NCBI GenBank assembly: GCA_963726065.1
Contig: CAVSAU010000015.1
Coordinates: forward strand, 62,001-126,000
Length of the DNA: 64,000 nt
Reading direction: 5' to 3'
Origin: Neomesorhizobium sp963726065
GTDB taxonomy: Bacteria; Pseudomonadota; Alphaproteobacteria; Rhizobiales; Rhizobiaceae
Below the pieces are notes generated by a model that worked only from the letters and a program-made list of their open reading frames with translations, was not told the origin of the DNA and did no database searches. The translations under genes and the position numbers were made by a program. Shown here in pieces: positions 35,242-47,587 of the stretch. Position 1 is the stretch's first letter, and each line of letters starts with the position of its first letter.

Positions 35242-35694
35242 ATGTCGAACGCGAAAGTACTGATCAACACACAAGCGGGAACGATCGAACTGGAAGGCGA
35301 GGACTCCTTCGTCCGCACCTATCTGGACAAGCTCATACCAATCATAGAGCGGGCTCGCTTCGGCGCCGGAACGATCATTGCCAATGGCGAGGTGATCGCG
35401 CCCGATGGGGATGGCATGCCGAAGGCGCGCACCAGGCGCCGGGTAGCGCCGACGCCGATGGGCAAATCCTGCCGCGACCGGGTGAAGCGGCTGCGCGACG
35501 AAGGCTTTTTCGCCGAGCGCCGCGGCATCAGCGACATCGTGCACGGGCTGGAGGCGCGGGGCCACGCCCACAACGTCAACCAGGTGGGCGCGGCGCTTAC
35601 CACCATGTTCGAGCGCCACGAGATTCAGCGCACGCCGGTGGAGGGCAAGTTCAAGTATCACTGGGATCACCGGTCGCAATCCGCGGCCGCGTAA
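35242..35694 (+). CDS. Conserved-looking protein of unknown function
   Basis: 150 residues from ATG 35242 (GGGAG upstream). The first 60 residues (VLINTQAGTIELEGEDSFVR, TYLDKLIPII) look like a compact alpha/beta domain. The second half has a basic linker (KARTRRRVAPTPMGKSCRDR) and a winged-helix-like segment (ISDIVHGLEARGHAHNVNQV, GAALTTMFERHEIQRTPVEG, KFKYHWD), suggesting DNA binding. Family not recognised. It is divergent from the TetR gene. Confidence 0.65.
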   Translation: MSNAKVLINTQAGTIELEGEDSFVRTYLDKLIPIIERARFGAGTIIANGEVIAPDGDGMPKARTRRRVAPTPMGKSCRDRVKRLRDEGFFAERRGISDIVHGLEARGHAHNVNQVGAALTTMFERHEIQRTPVEGKFKYHWDHRSQSAAA

Positions 35695-35723
35695 CCGGTG
35701 CTCCCGCAGGCGGGTGCGGGCGC

Positions 35724-36097
35724 TCAGCCATCGACGAAGCCGCCATCCGCTTGCCTCGTGCGGGATGGTCCAGCCGAAATAGACTTCGCGCCTCGACGAT
35801 CTTGCCGCCGCGAACGGTGAGGATCTCGGTGTTGCGGAAGCGTTTTCCCGCCGTGCCGGTGCCTTCATAGGTGACGAAGACGCGATCGCCCTCCTGCGCC
35901 AGGTGCATGTATTCGAAGCCCGAGATTGCCTCGCTGTTCGGCCAGCAGCGCTCGAAATAGGTTTTTCGGTCGATGCGGTTGTCGAGCGGGCTGGTGAAAT
36001 GGAAATCGTCGGCGATGACGGCCTCGATCGCGGCGCGGTCCTTGTCGACATAGGCCTGGTAGGATTTTTTCGCGACGGCGATTGGATCATTGGACAT
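35724..36097 (-). pseudogene. SnoaL/NTF2-like protein, frameshifted near the C-terminus
   Basis: Starts at ATG 36097 with GGAGG at 7 bases. Cone-shaped NTF2-like fold: AYVDKDRAAIEAVIADDFHF, TYFERCWPN, FVTYEGTGTAGKRFRNTEIL. Removing one base near 35788 gives VEAEVYFGWTIPHEASG, and one near 35744 gives GGGFVDG and a stop at 35724, the usual end of this family. As read, the last 25 residues are scrambled. Probably a small hydrolase-like or ligand-binding protein. Confidence 0.72.
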
Positions 36098-36408
36098 TTT
36101 TGAGCCTCCTTCGAGGGGAAACTGCCGGGCGGGGGCGCGGGTTCCGAGTGGGGGTTGGGCTGCTGGCAGCCCCATGCCCTTTCTGGTGACTGCATCGTCG
36201 ATGTTTGCATTCCTTCGCGCCCCCCCTCTGGCCTGGCGGCTCCGGCCCTTCGCTATGGCTTCGGGCGTTCGTCGTTCGAAAAGCCAAATCGTTGGCTTTT
36301 CGTTGCCTTTGGCAACCGCTCCTCCCCCCAGGTGCGGAGATCAGTCGCGTCGCCGACCTCGCCCAATCGCCGACGCCAGGAGTTGAGCGCCGCCATCGAT
36401 GACAGCCA

Positions 36409-36432
36409 ATCTCCCCACCTGTTGGGGGAGAT
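36409..36432. repeat. ATCTCCCC/GGGGAGAT palindromic repeat
   Basis: ATCTCCCC (36409-36416) and GGGGAGAT (36425-36432), followed by GGCCGGCAGGCCAGACGGGG. It belongs to a short-hairpin family also seen at 36897 and 37697. It lies in the 36.1-37.0 kb stretch, which has no convincing gene. Confidence 0.7.
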
Positions 36433-36575
36433 GGCCGGCAGGCCAGACGGGGGCGCCGTAAAGCACAAGCCTCTCCGTCGCCACGCCCGTTTCCGGTCTG
36501 GCCATTGAGGCTTTCCTGTTGCCCACGCCTCGCTTTCTCGACCTGGCTTCGCCAGTCGAGGCGTCGTGGGTAAGT

Positions 36576-36882
36576 GGGAAGCGGCGCCTGGGACCAGAGC
36601 CGTTTCAAATTTAAACGAGGCCCGCTCTCCCAGGCGCCGCCGGTGTTCTTGCCCGACCGCAGGGAGCGCGGATTTTCAGCCCCGCGACAAAGCCTCGGTC
36701 AGGGCCAGGACGTAAGGGTTCATCCCCCCAGCAACGCCACCGTCAGCGCTGCCGATCCGGCACCGTCGCCCTCCCTGATACCCGGTGCGCACCAGGTTCC
36801 CGTGAGGGCGATGGCTCGATTATGCGGGAGCGACAAAGGGGTGTGGACAAAAGGCAGACGAAGACTGCTGATAGATGCTGAC
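36576..36882 (-). repeat. Long dispersed repeat of about 300 bp, copy B (inverted relative to 9396-9693)
   Basis: Reverse complement of copy A with long identical stretches (for example CCGGATCGGCAGCGCTGACG on the minus strand). The variable patch is somewhat longer here, so copy B is about 9 bases longer. It is flanked on the right by a 24-bp hairpin repeat (36897-36920). No gene is evident inside. Confidence 0.8.
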
Positions 36883-36896
36883 AAGGTGGGCGGGCG

Positions 36897-36920
36897 TATC
36901 TCCCCGCTTGCGGGGAGATA
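36897..36920. repeat. Perfect 11-bp hairpin repeat
   Basis: TATCTCCCCGC (36897-36907), TT, GCGGGGAGATA (36910-36920). Same short-hairpin family as 36409 and 37697. Confidence 0.75.
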
Positions 36921-37033
36921 GACGCCGGCGCTGCGGTCGCCGCACCATGAATGCTGGTGCATCGTGCTTTTCCCATTGCTTCCGATTTCCGGGCCGATGC
37001 GTTAGACCTGCGCCATCTGCAGGGAGGACGGCG

Positions 37034-37490
37034 ATGGACTGGAAACTGCCGCGCGAGGGTGGCTGCCGCTGCGGGCGGGTGCGCTTTGCCGTGACCGCGC
37101 CGCCGCTCGCCACCACCGCCTGCCACTGCACCGGCTGCCAAAAAATGAGTTCCTCGGCCTATTCGCTGTCGGCGGCCATTCCCGCCGAGGGTTTTGCGTT
37201 GATCGGCGGGCGAGCCGGTGATCGGCGGGCTGCACGGGCCGGACGCGCACCATTATTTCTGTCCCCACTGCATGTCGTGGATGTTCACCAGGGCCGAGGG
37301 CATGGACTGGTTCGTCAACATCAGGCCGACGATGCTGGACGACACAAGCGGCTTCGCGCCCTTCATCGACACCTTCGCGGGTGAAAAACTGGCCTTTGCC
37401 CAGACCGGCGCGGTGCACAGCTTCAAGACCCTGCCGCCGATGGACGCGTGGGAAGGGCTGATGGGAGAGTACAAGGTCTGGGTGGGGTGA
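37034..37490 (+). pseudogene. GFA/CENP-V-type zinc protein, frameshifted
   Basis: ATG 37034 after AGGGAGG. Zinc ligands are visible: GGCRCGRV, CHCTGCQK and, after a frame change, HYFCPHCMSWMF, the standard glutathione-dependent formaldehyde-activating enzyme-like pattern. One extra G near 37207-37209 (GGCGGGCGAG for GGCGGCGAG) causes the break; without it IGGEPVIGGLHGPDAHHYF reads through to a protein of about 151 residues. Function of most family members is unclear. Confidence 0.82.
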
Positions 37491-37696
37491 GGGGTGTAGT
37501 CTTCCGCGTAGGAAAGAAAGCATTGCGCAGTTCGCCTCGGCTTACGCTAATCCAATGGCCTTCTTGCGATTTCTAGCACTTAGCTTGCGAAGACCGACCT
37601 TCGGCCGGCTCGCTAAGATGCTGAAATCGCTTTGGGGGGAGATAGGCGGGCGTAGCGAACTGCCGCAGCGCTGCCCCTCACTGCCCTGCCGGGCAT

Positions 37697-37718
37697 CTCT
37701 CCCCGTGCACGGGGAGAG
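37697..37718. repeat. Perfect 22-bp palindrome
   Basis: CTCTCCCCGTG and its reverse complement CACGGGGAGAG, 25 bases past the carB stop on the minus strand; it may act as a terminator for carB. Confidence 0.75.
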
Positions 37719-37741
37719 AGACGCAGCTTCGATGCTTCGGC

Positions 37742-41230
<3,489 letters not shown>

Positions 41231-41357
41231 GCGTTTTTCCGTCGGTTTTCGGCTTGCGCGAACGACCGGGACGGAATTCTCCACATTTACGCGCTGACGC
41301 GTCGCGGAGCCCCGGCCGGTGGCGCAGAAGAGATTCTGTTGTCAGGCTAGGAGGGCC

Positions 41358-43393
41358 TTATAGGGAAGCGAGGCGGGTTAGGGAACCCCGGAAATGCGGG
41401 CATCCACGATCGAGGAGATCAAGGAGGGATTGCCGTTCCAGATCGAAGAGGGATGGCTGCTGCGGATCGAACAGATTTGGCTGCTGCAGGCTGCATCCCT
41501 GTGGCGGCGCAATGGCGTGGTAATTTTCCAGGCGGAGGCCGAAAATCGGCTGGTCATTCGCTTCCAACCAGCCACGCCAGCGTCCGAAATATTCGTTGTC
41601 GTCGAGTTCTTTGTCCGCCCAGTGGCAGGGCAACGTTCGATCTGTCGAGAATTTTACGGAAGCGTCTCCAAAATTATATTGAGGTCCAGGGAATTAAAAG
41701 TCGGAAATGAAAGACCGCCCCGAAATTCGATGTTTCGGAACGACGTAAACCTTGCTTTTGGAGCGAGAAATCCAATCGTTACTGCGTGGGGGCGAATTCT
41801 GTCCGGCTTAGATGTGCGCGGTTCAGTTCCGCGAGACCAAACCCGATGTTGGCTCCCCGCAGCCCCGAAAACCAGGTGTCGTCGAGTTTCGCGCGGAAAA
41901 AACTCGCTTTGCCGACGTTTGCACCGTCCAGGATTGCGCCCCTGAGCCGTGCGTAGGACAGGTTTGCGCCTTCCAGGTTCGCTAACGTGAGATTTGCGCC
42001 ACGAAGAGATGCAGACCTCAGGGTTGCGCCTTCCAGGTTTGCTGACGCCAGATTTACATCATCAAGGGACGCAGAATCCAGACGCCTTTCCAGCCTCGCC
42101 GACTCGCGATTTGCACCGTCGAGCTTTGCCGATTCAAGGTTTGCACCTTCCAATGTTGCAGATCCGAGATCAGCTCGCTCGAGGTTGGCGCGCCGCAGCA
42201 GGACACCCGGCAGGAACGTGCCGAAGAGATTTCCCATACGCAGATCGCGGCCGTCCAGTGCGGGATTAACAAGGGTCGCAAGATAGACTTCGCGGCGTGC
42301 CCGCCATGCATTCCTGAACTCGACTTCGGTAATCGCGGGACGTTGACGACTCGAATGGCTGCTTGAAAGCGATCTGTTGTTCGGCAGCCCACCCCTTCCT
42401 GAACCCAGTTTCATCCAGCTGGGGAGTCGCGTTAGGCGCCGGGCTGTCTCGATAGAGTTTGAACGCCGCCTGGAATTCGGTTTCAAAATCGCGCTATTGC
42501 ATCAAAGAGGTCGCGGAACGGCAAGTTCTCGCGCTCGCTCCATTCGGCCCGGTATTGCCGTTCCGCCTCGGCACGATCGAGCCAATCCTTTGGCTGTTCA
42601 ACAGTCTTTGTTTCGCGCAATTCTGCTTTCGACAGGAGAATCTTGCTGGTTCTGTCGAGAAGATAGTCGGCTATCTGCCTGCCGGTCGGGTTTTCCACCC
42701 ATGCAACATCCCTTGCCCAATTCGTGTCCCAGAATCCGTTTGCCGTGCGTATCGCCGACATTCCCAGAACGGCAAGGACAATTCCAAGGGTTTTGACGAC
42801 AGACATGGTCTGGAAGAACGGCGGCAGGGCCTCCTTGCCCGCGAGCAAACGCATGGTTTGCGCCCAGCTCCACCAGTCCACCCAGCAGGCGAGCAGAAGA
42901 AGCCCGCCAAGCCAGAAAGTCAGCAGGCCCATATGGGTGGGCATGGAGCGCCACCAGAAAAAGAAGATCACCAAGGGCGCAAAAACCCATACGAAAATGA
43001 TCGACATGGCGCTGCTGATGACTGCCAGCGCGCGGGGCGCCGCACGTGCATCCTTCCCCTTGCTTTTGCGCAGCAGGTGCCGCTGGCGCAACCCCCATTC
43101 GGCGACTTGCCAGGGCTGGATGTGCTCGGACAGGGGATCGTCGCCGAAGCGTGCTTCGGCGTTGCAAAAGCAGTTCCAGATAGAGGTGGAGATATATTTA
43201 TGCCGCCGTGACGACCGCGGAGCCCGCGATGAAGAAATAGACGACGGGCACGATACGCCGACCAAGGGCAGGTCGGTGTTGTGGTTCGATGTAAAGACAA
43301 GAAGTCGACGTCCCTTACGCCAAGCAGCGTAATACCCGCGAAGACAAGCGCACCGAGCAGAGCAAACCAGGTCGGCCGCGCATTCGATCTCAC
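41358..43393 (-). pseudogene. Membrane-anchored pentapeptide-repeat protein, decayed
   Basis: Pieces in several frames of the minus strand form one gene. N-terminus at about 43393 (SNARPTWFALLGALVFAGIT), then NHNTDLPLVGVS, two or three membrane helices (IVPVVYFFIAGSAVVTAA; MSIIFVWVFAPLVIFFFWW; LGGLLLLACWVDWW), a soluble region, a pentapeptide-repeat block (about 41860-42250: repeated A(N/D)L units such as LRRANLERADLGSATLEGAN), and the end FGDASVKFSTDRTLPCHW to 41358. At least five frame changes separate these. Related proteins in Mesorhizobium have this order. Role unknown. Confidence 0.65.
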
Positions 43394-43736
43394 CGCATTT
43401 ATGCGCGTGATGTCTCACTGTCGTATGGAGCCTTTTCGGGCTTCTTAAGAAGGAAAACGGTATCCGCCCTGATAGATCTGGCGACCATAGCGAATGGCTC
43501 CAACATCTAACATATAATGATTTCCGGCATTTTCATAAGCAACACTATTTAATACTACTTTTGCTCTTCATGTTATGCATATAAGAGATCTTTATGCTAT
43601 GCTGGAGGTGCAGTAGCGGTGGCGGCATGTGCGACAGCCAAAAGAGACCGATCGAAATATTGCCAGAGAATTCATTTTGAACGAACATCGCAAGACTGCG
43701 CCTTCCGAATAATTTCGAAACAGAGATGGTGTTCAG
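43394..43736. other. AT-rich intergenic stretch without a gene
   Basis: Noticeably richer in A and T than the rest (for example around 43500-43600, AACATCTAACATATAATG and TTATGCATATAAGAG). No coding frame or clear hairpin is seen. It likely holds the promoter of the protease-AlbA_2 gene, and its composition suggests acquired DNA. Confidence 0.5.
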
Positions 43737-45120
43737 TTGGCGGTTCTTGGGAGAGGAAACAGTTTTCGCGATGTCCGTGAATGGTACAGCCGGATAATCG
43801 TTCTCGAACGGCAGGTTTGTCTTGTCGAGACGAATGAGGATCCTTCGCGGCCAATCGGAACGGCGTTTCTGGTCGGGCCGGATCTGCTGCTGACCGCGCA
43901 CCATAATTTGTCCTACTGGGCGCCAAAGTCACCGGATACGAGACCACAATCGCAACGTTCCCCGCCAGTTCGGGTTCGGTTCGGATTTGCGGTGTCCACG
44001 GGCAACGGCGAAGTTGCCACGGGCGAACGTTTCCTGCTGGCCGAGAAGGACTGGCTGTTTGCCGCACCTGCCGTAGGTTATTACGCCAGCGGACCGGATC
44101 GCATCCCAGCGCCGGACGGCGTGGGCAGCGAGGACTTGGCGCTGCTGAGACTGGCCGGCGAAGCCGGCTGCATGAAGCCGGAAGGCACAGACAATGTGCG
44201 TGGCTGGATCGATATCAGGCAGGCCAACAGGAACCCCGAACCGGGATCGTCGCTTGCCATCTTCCAGCACGCCAATGGGGGGCCGCTGAAGGTTTCGGTG
44301 AACACGAAGTCCATCATCGGCTTCAACGAAGACAACAGCCGGCTGCTCTACCGGACGGATACGCTGCCGGGGGCGTCGGGTGGGCCATGCTTCGACGCCG
44401 ATTGGAAATTCCTGGCGATGCACCAGAGCACCTCGGCCAGAGACCGCAACTACAACATGGGAATCCCCAGCACTTTCATCCAGGACTGGCTGGTCAAATA
44501 CGGTTTCCAGGACATGCTGGCCCGGGAGCCGCCGGAAACGCGGGAGGTGACGATATCGCGCAGGGGAATTCGCGGATTCCAACCCGTTCCCCCTCGATCC
44601 CGACCTGCGCCGGCTGATGGAACGCGGGGAGGGACAGCAGATCGAATTCAAGGAATGCGCGATAGAGCGCGGCCGGGACGGCAAACCCAGGCCGGATACG
44701 AAACTGTCCGAGCGGCTGGTCAATTCGGTCGCCGCCTTCATGAACAGCGACCAGGGCGGCAATGTCATGATCGGCATCGCCGACGACATGAAGTTCGTCG
44801 GCGTCGAGAATGAATATGCAATCGCCAACAAGCAGCGCCAGGACTGGAACGGATACGAGCTGTGGCTGAGCAACGCCCTGCGCGGCAGGGTTGGCAAGAA
44901 CGCAACGCAGGAGTTCACCATAGAACGCTACCGCGAAGCGGGAAAAGACATCTGCGTCATCCGCATCCGCCCGACCCGCTCTCCGGTCTGGGTCGACGGC
45001 AAGCTCTATGTGCGAAAGGGGCCTGAGAACATACCGCGCGTCGAAGACGAATTGTTCCACTACATGCGCTCGCGATGGCCCGCCCAGGTCGAGCGGCAAA
45101 GCGAGGCGGCGCTGGAATGA
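43737..45120 (+). pseudogene. Trypsin-like protease fused to AlbA_2 (Schlafen) domain, one frameshift
   Basis: Residues 1-275: trypsin-like peptidase with GTAFLVGPDLLLTAHHNL (catalytic His), SEDLALLRL (Asp) and PGASGGPCFD (Ser), so the triad is intact. A single extra base near 44562 separates it from the second half, which reads EFADSNPFPLDPDLRRLMER and then an AlbA_2/Schlafen-type domain (QQIEFKECAI, SVAAFMNSDQGGNVMIGIAD, YVRKG) to the stop at 45120. If corrected, one protein of about 460 residues results; otherwise two adjacent genes (second start ATG 44617). The TTG start is uncertain. The next gene overlaps closely. Confidence 0.7.
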
Positions 45121-45121
45121 G

Positions 45122-46651
45122 ATGAACAAGCGAACCAACCGCCAGGCTGTCGTCCTGATCCATGGCATCGGCGAGCAACGGCCGATGGGAACGATCCGCC
45201 CATTCGTCAAGGCGGTGGCCGGAACCGACGGCGACAATGGCGCCTATTACAGCAAGCCCGACGCCATGTCCTCGCTGTTCGAGCTCCGCAAACTGCAAGG
45301 CAGGGGCTCTCCGTCGACCGACTATTACGAATATTACTGGGCATACAATGTCGAGGGCACCAAGCTCTGGGATGTCGCGAAGTGGCTGTGGCAGCTGATC
45401 CGCAGGCCGCGCAGGGACGTTCCCGACGGCCTTGGCGGCCTGTGGTTCACGTCGCGGCTGCTGCTGTTTGCGGTCGTCGTGCTGCTGATAGGCGGGTTCT
45501 TCGGCCCCGCCATGCGCCAGTGGGCGGAACTGCCGAAGTTCGGGCTCGCCTGGCTTGCAGGCACCGTGGTGATCGGCATTGTCCAGTTCGTGATGGTCTC
45601 GTATCTCGGCGATGCGGCGCGCTACCTCAGCCCGCGCCCGCAAAACATCAAGCTGCGGCAGGTCATCAGAAGCGAAGGCATCACCCTGCTGAAGACCTTG
45701 CACGAGTCGGGCAAATATGACCGCATCATCCTGGTCGGGCACAGCCTTGGCAGCGTCATCGGCTACGACCTGCTTACCCATCTCTGGCAGGTCTACAATC
45801 AGAAGCTTCCGTCCATGAAGGACGATGCCGAGGTCAAGCAGACGATGGGCGGGCGGATATGCGCCAACGCCACGCCGCAGCCGATTGTCCGGGACGCCCT
45901 GTCGAAGATCGGCGAGGCGGTGGCGGCAGGCGGCAAGCCGGAACTTCTGTCCGATTTCCAGAAGCGCCAGAAACAAGCTTGGTGCGAGCAACGCTACTAC
46001 GGCAACCCATGGCTGATCACCGATTTCGTCACGCTGGGCAGCCCGCTTGCGCATGCCATGCTGCTTCTGGCCGACGGCAAGGTCGATTTCGACGATCGCA
46101 AGGCGCAACGCGAACTCGTAACCTGCCCGCCGGTCAAGGACGAAATGGGATATGGCTACTGGCAAAAGATGGCGATCGACATCGGCGCGCAGCCCGGCAA
46201 GAAGGCCGCATTGCGCTACAATCCCCTCATTCTCCACCACGCCGCGCCATTCGCGGTTACCCGCTGGACCAATCTCTACTTCCCGGTCCGCTTCGGCCTG
46301 TTCGGCGACGCCGTGGGCGGGCCGCTCGGCCCGGTGCTCGGCGGCGGGATACGGGATATCGAGGTTTCGACCCGCCGTTGGAAAGGGTGGGCGGGCCATA
46401 CACTTTCCGCCCACACCAGCTACTGGCTGGGTTGCGACGCGCAGGCGGCAGCCGATGCAAGCGCACGGCCGCCATCTTTGCATGCCTTGAAGAGGGCGCT
46501 GTTGCTCGATGAGCTGCGCAGCTTCGTCGGCAAGCCGCCGAAGCCGCCGGCGGCTTTGCAGGCGGCACAGGCTGTCCCGGCCGGCGGACAACCCAACACA
46601 CCGGCAACCAACCCCGTGCCGCCCGACGGGAAGGAGCCGGTGGGTCCATAG
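45122..46651 (+). CDS. Membrane-associated alpha/beta hydrolase
   Basis: 509 residues, starting one base after the stop of the AlbA_2 gene. HGIGEQRPMG near the N-terminus is an oxyanion-type motif and VGHSLGSVIGYDL near residue 205 is the nucleophile elbow (Ser). Two hydrophobic segments lie between them (LLLFAVVVLLIGGFF; LAWLAGTVVIGIVQFVMVSY). A Pro/Ala-rich tail (about 465-509) ends it. Similar hydrolases occur beside proteases and AlbA_2 proteins in suspected conflict islets, by inference. Substrate may be a lipid or an ester; it is not visible. Confidence 0.8.
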   Translation: MNKRTNRQAVVLIHGIGEQRPMGTIRPFVKAVAGTDGDNGAYYSKPDAMSSLFELRKLQGRGSPSTDYYEYYWAYNVEGTKLWDVAKWLWQLIRRPRRDVPDGLGGLWFTSRLLLFAVVVLLIGGFFGPAMRQWAELPKFGLAWLAGTVVIGIVQFVMVSYLGDAARYLSPRPQNIKLRQVIRSEGITLLKTLHESGKYDRIILVGHSLGSVIGYDLLTHLWQVYNQKLPSMKDDAEVKQTMGGRICANATPQPIVRDALSKIGEAVAAGGKPELLSDFQKRQKQAWCEQRYYGNPWLITDFVTLGSPLAHAMLLLADGKVDFDDRKAQRELVTCPPVKDEMGYGYWQKMAIDIGAQPGKKAALRYNPLILHHAAPFAVTRWTNLYFPVRFGLFGDAVGGPLGPVLGGGIRDIEVSTRRWKGWAGHTLSAHTSYWLGCDAQAAADASARPPSLHALKRALLLDELRSFVGKPPKPPAALQAAQAVPAGGQPNTPATNPVPPDGKEPVGP

Positions 46652-46675
46652 GACGCCGAACCGCCACTGCGGGAT

Positions 46676-47296
46676 TCAGTCCTCCAGCGCGAACGAACCC
46701 GGCACTATTTCGCCACCGCGTTCATATCTGGCCATGATCACGCCGGTCGAGGAGGTGGTCGAGCTTGTGAGCTTCAGCCCGGCCGGTATCGCGCCGCTGC
46801 TGAAAAGGCGTTTTCCCGGACCGAGCAGAAGCGGAAAGATCAAGAGGTTGAACTCGTCGACCATGTCGTTGGCCAGCAATGTCTGAATGAAATCGCCGGA
46901 GCCCTGGACCAGCAGATCCGGCCCTTCCTGTCGCTTGATGTCGCGCAGCGATGCGACGGGGTCCTTGCCGAGCGGCTGGCTGTTCTTCCAGGCGAGCGGC
47001 TTTTCAGGCGAACGCGTCGCTACATATTTGGTCACCTTGTTGAAGGCCGCGGCGATCGGGTCGTCGTCGCTGACGCGCGGCCAATGGGCGGCGAAGATAT
47101 CGTATGTCTTGCGGCCGAGCAGCAGGTCGAACGGCTTCGAGAATCCTTTGCCCATGAAGGCGCCCATGGCGTCGTCCCAGTAATTGAATGTCCAGCCGCC
47201 GAGGGTGAAACCGCCGGCCGTGTCTTCCTTGGGGCCGCCGGGCGCCTGCATGACGCCGTCGAGGCTGACGAAGGCGCCGACAATGATTTTCCGCAT
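46676..47296 (-). CDS. Dihydrofolate reductase-fold protein (RibD C-terminal type)
   Basis: 206 residues from ATG 47296 (GGAG upstream). Starts MRKIIVGAFVSLDGVMQAPG; LLLGRKTYDIFAAHWP, KYVATRSPEKPLAWKNS and DLLVQGSGDFIQTLL follow, the usual pattern of the YyaP/YwjB-like DHFR-fold proteins. NADPH-dependent reductase of unknown substrate; not the FolA enzyme. Confidence 0.88.
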   Translation of the reverse strand: MRKIIVGAFVSLDGVMQAPGGPKEDTAGGFTLGGWTFNYWDDAMGAFMGKGFSKPFDLLLGRKTYDIFAAHWPRVSDDDPIAAAFNKVTKYVATRSPEKPLAWKNSQPLGKDPVASLRDIKRQEGPDLLVQGSGDFIQTLLANDMVDEFNLLIFPLLLGPGKRLFSSGAIPAGLKLTSSTTSSTGVIMARYERGGEIVPGSFALED

Positions 47297-47556
47297 CTCA
47301 ATTCTCCATCTTACCTCGCAAGGTCGCGAGTTCATCTAAACGACGAACGGGGCGGATGGGATTCGACACGGGCAGGGAATTTTTTCGCGAAAACTTCAGC
47401 GAGGCACTGTCGGCCGCACGCAACAAGGTTGCCGGGTCCCTACGGCGGCCAAACCGCCGATGCCCGGGCATGGCTTCGATTGCCTGGGTGCTCCTGACAG
47501 CATGTCGGCAGGAGGCTGCCAGCATCATGTTGACTTGGCGTTGCGTAAAGTTCAAT

Positions 47557-47576
47557 AGTTCAAATATCTTTGAACT
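47557..47576. promoter_or_regulatory. Perfect 8-bp inverted repeat before the MFS gene
   Basis: AGTTCAAA, TATC, TTTGAACT, 11 bases before the MFS start, overlapping the expected transcription start and near a TTGACT (47530). A half-site AAGTTCAA lies just upstream at 47548. No regulator gene is adjacent. Confidence 0.7.
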
Positions 47577-47587
47577 AAGGATATGTC

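Noticed and set aside
34852..36210. 452-codon open frame on the minus strand across several genes
   Set aside because: It crosses the TetR promoter and the hypothetical gene at 35242; only a short part matches the shifted end of the SnoaL-like gene.
41394..41945. Possible plus-strand gene beside carB
   Set aside because: The minus strand reads as the C-terminal part of the pentapeptide-repeat gene here (FGDASVKFSTDRTLPCHW), which explains the stretch better.
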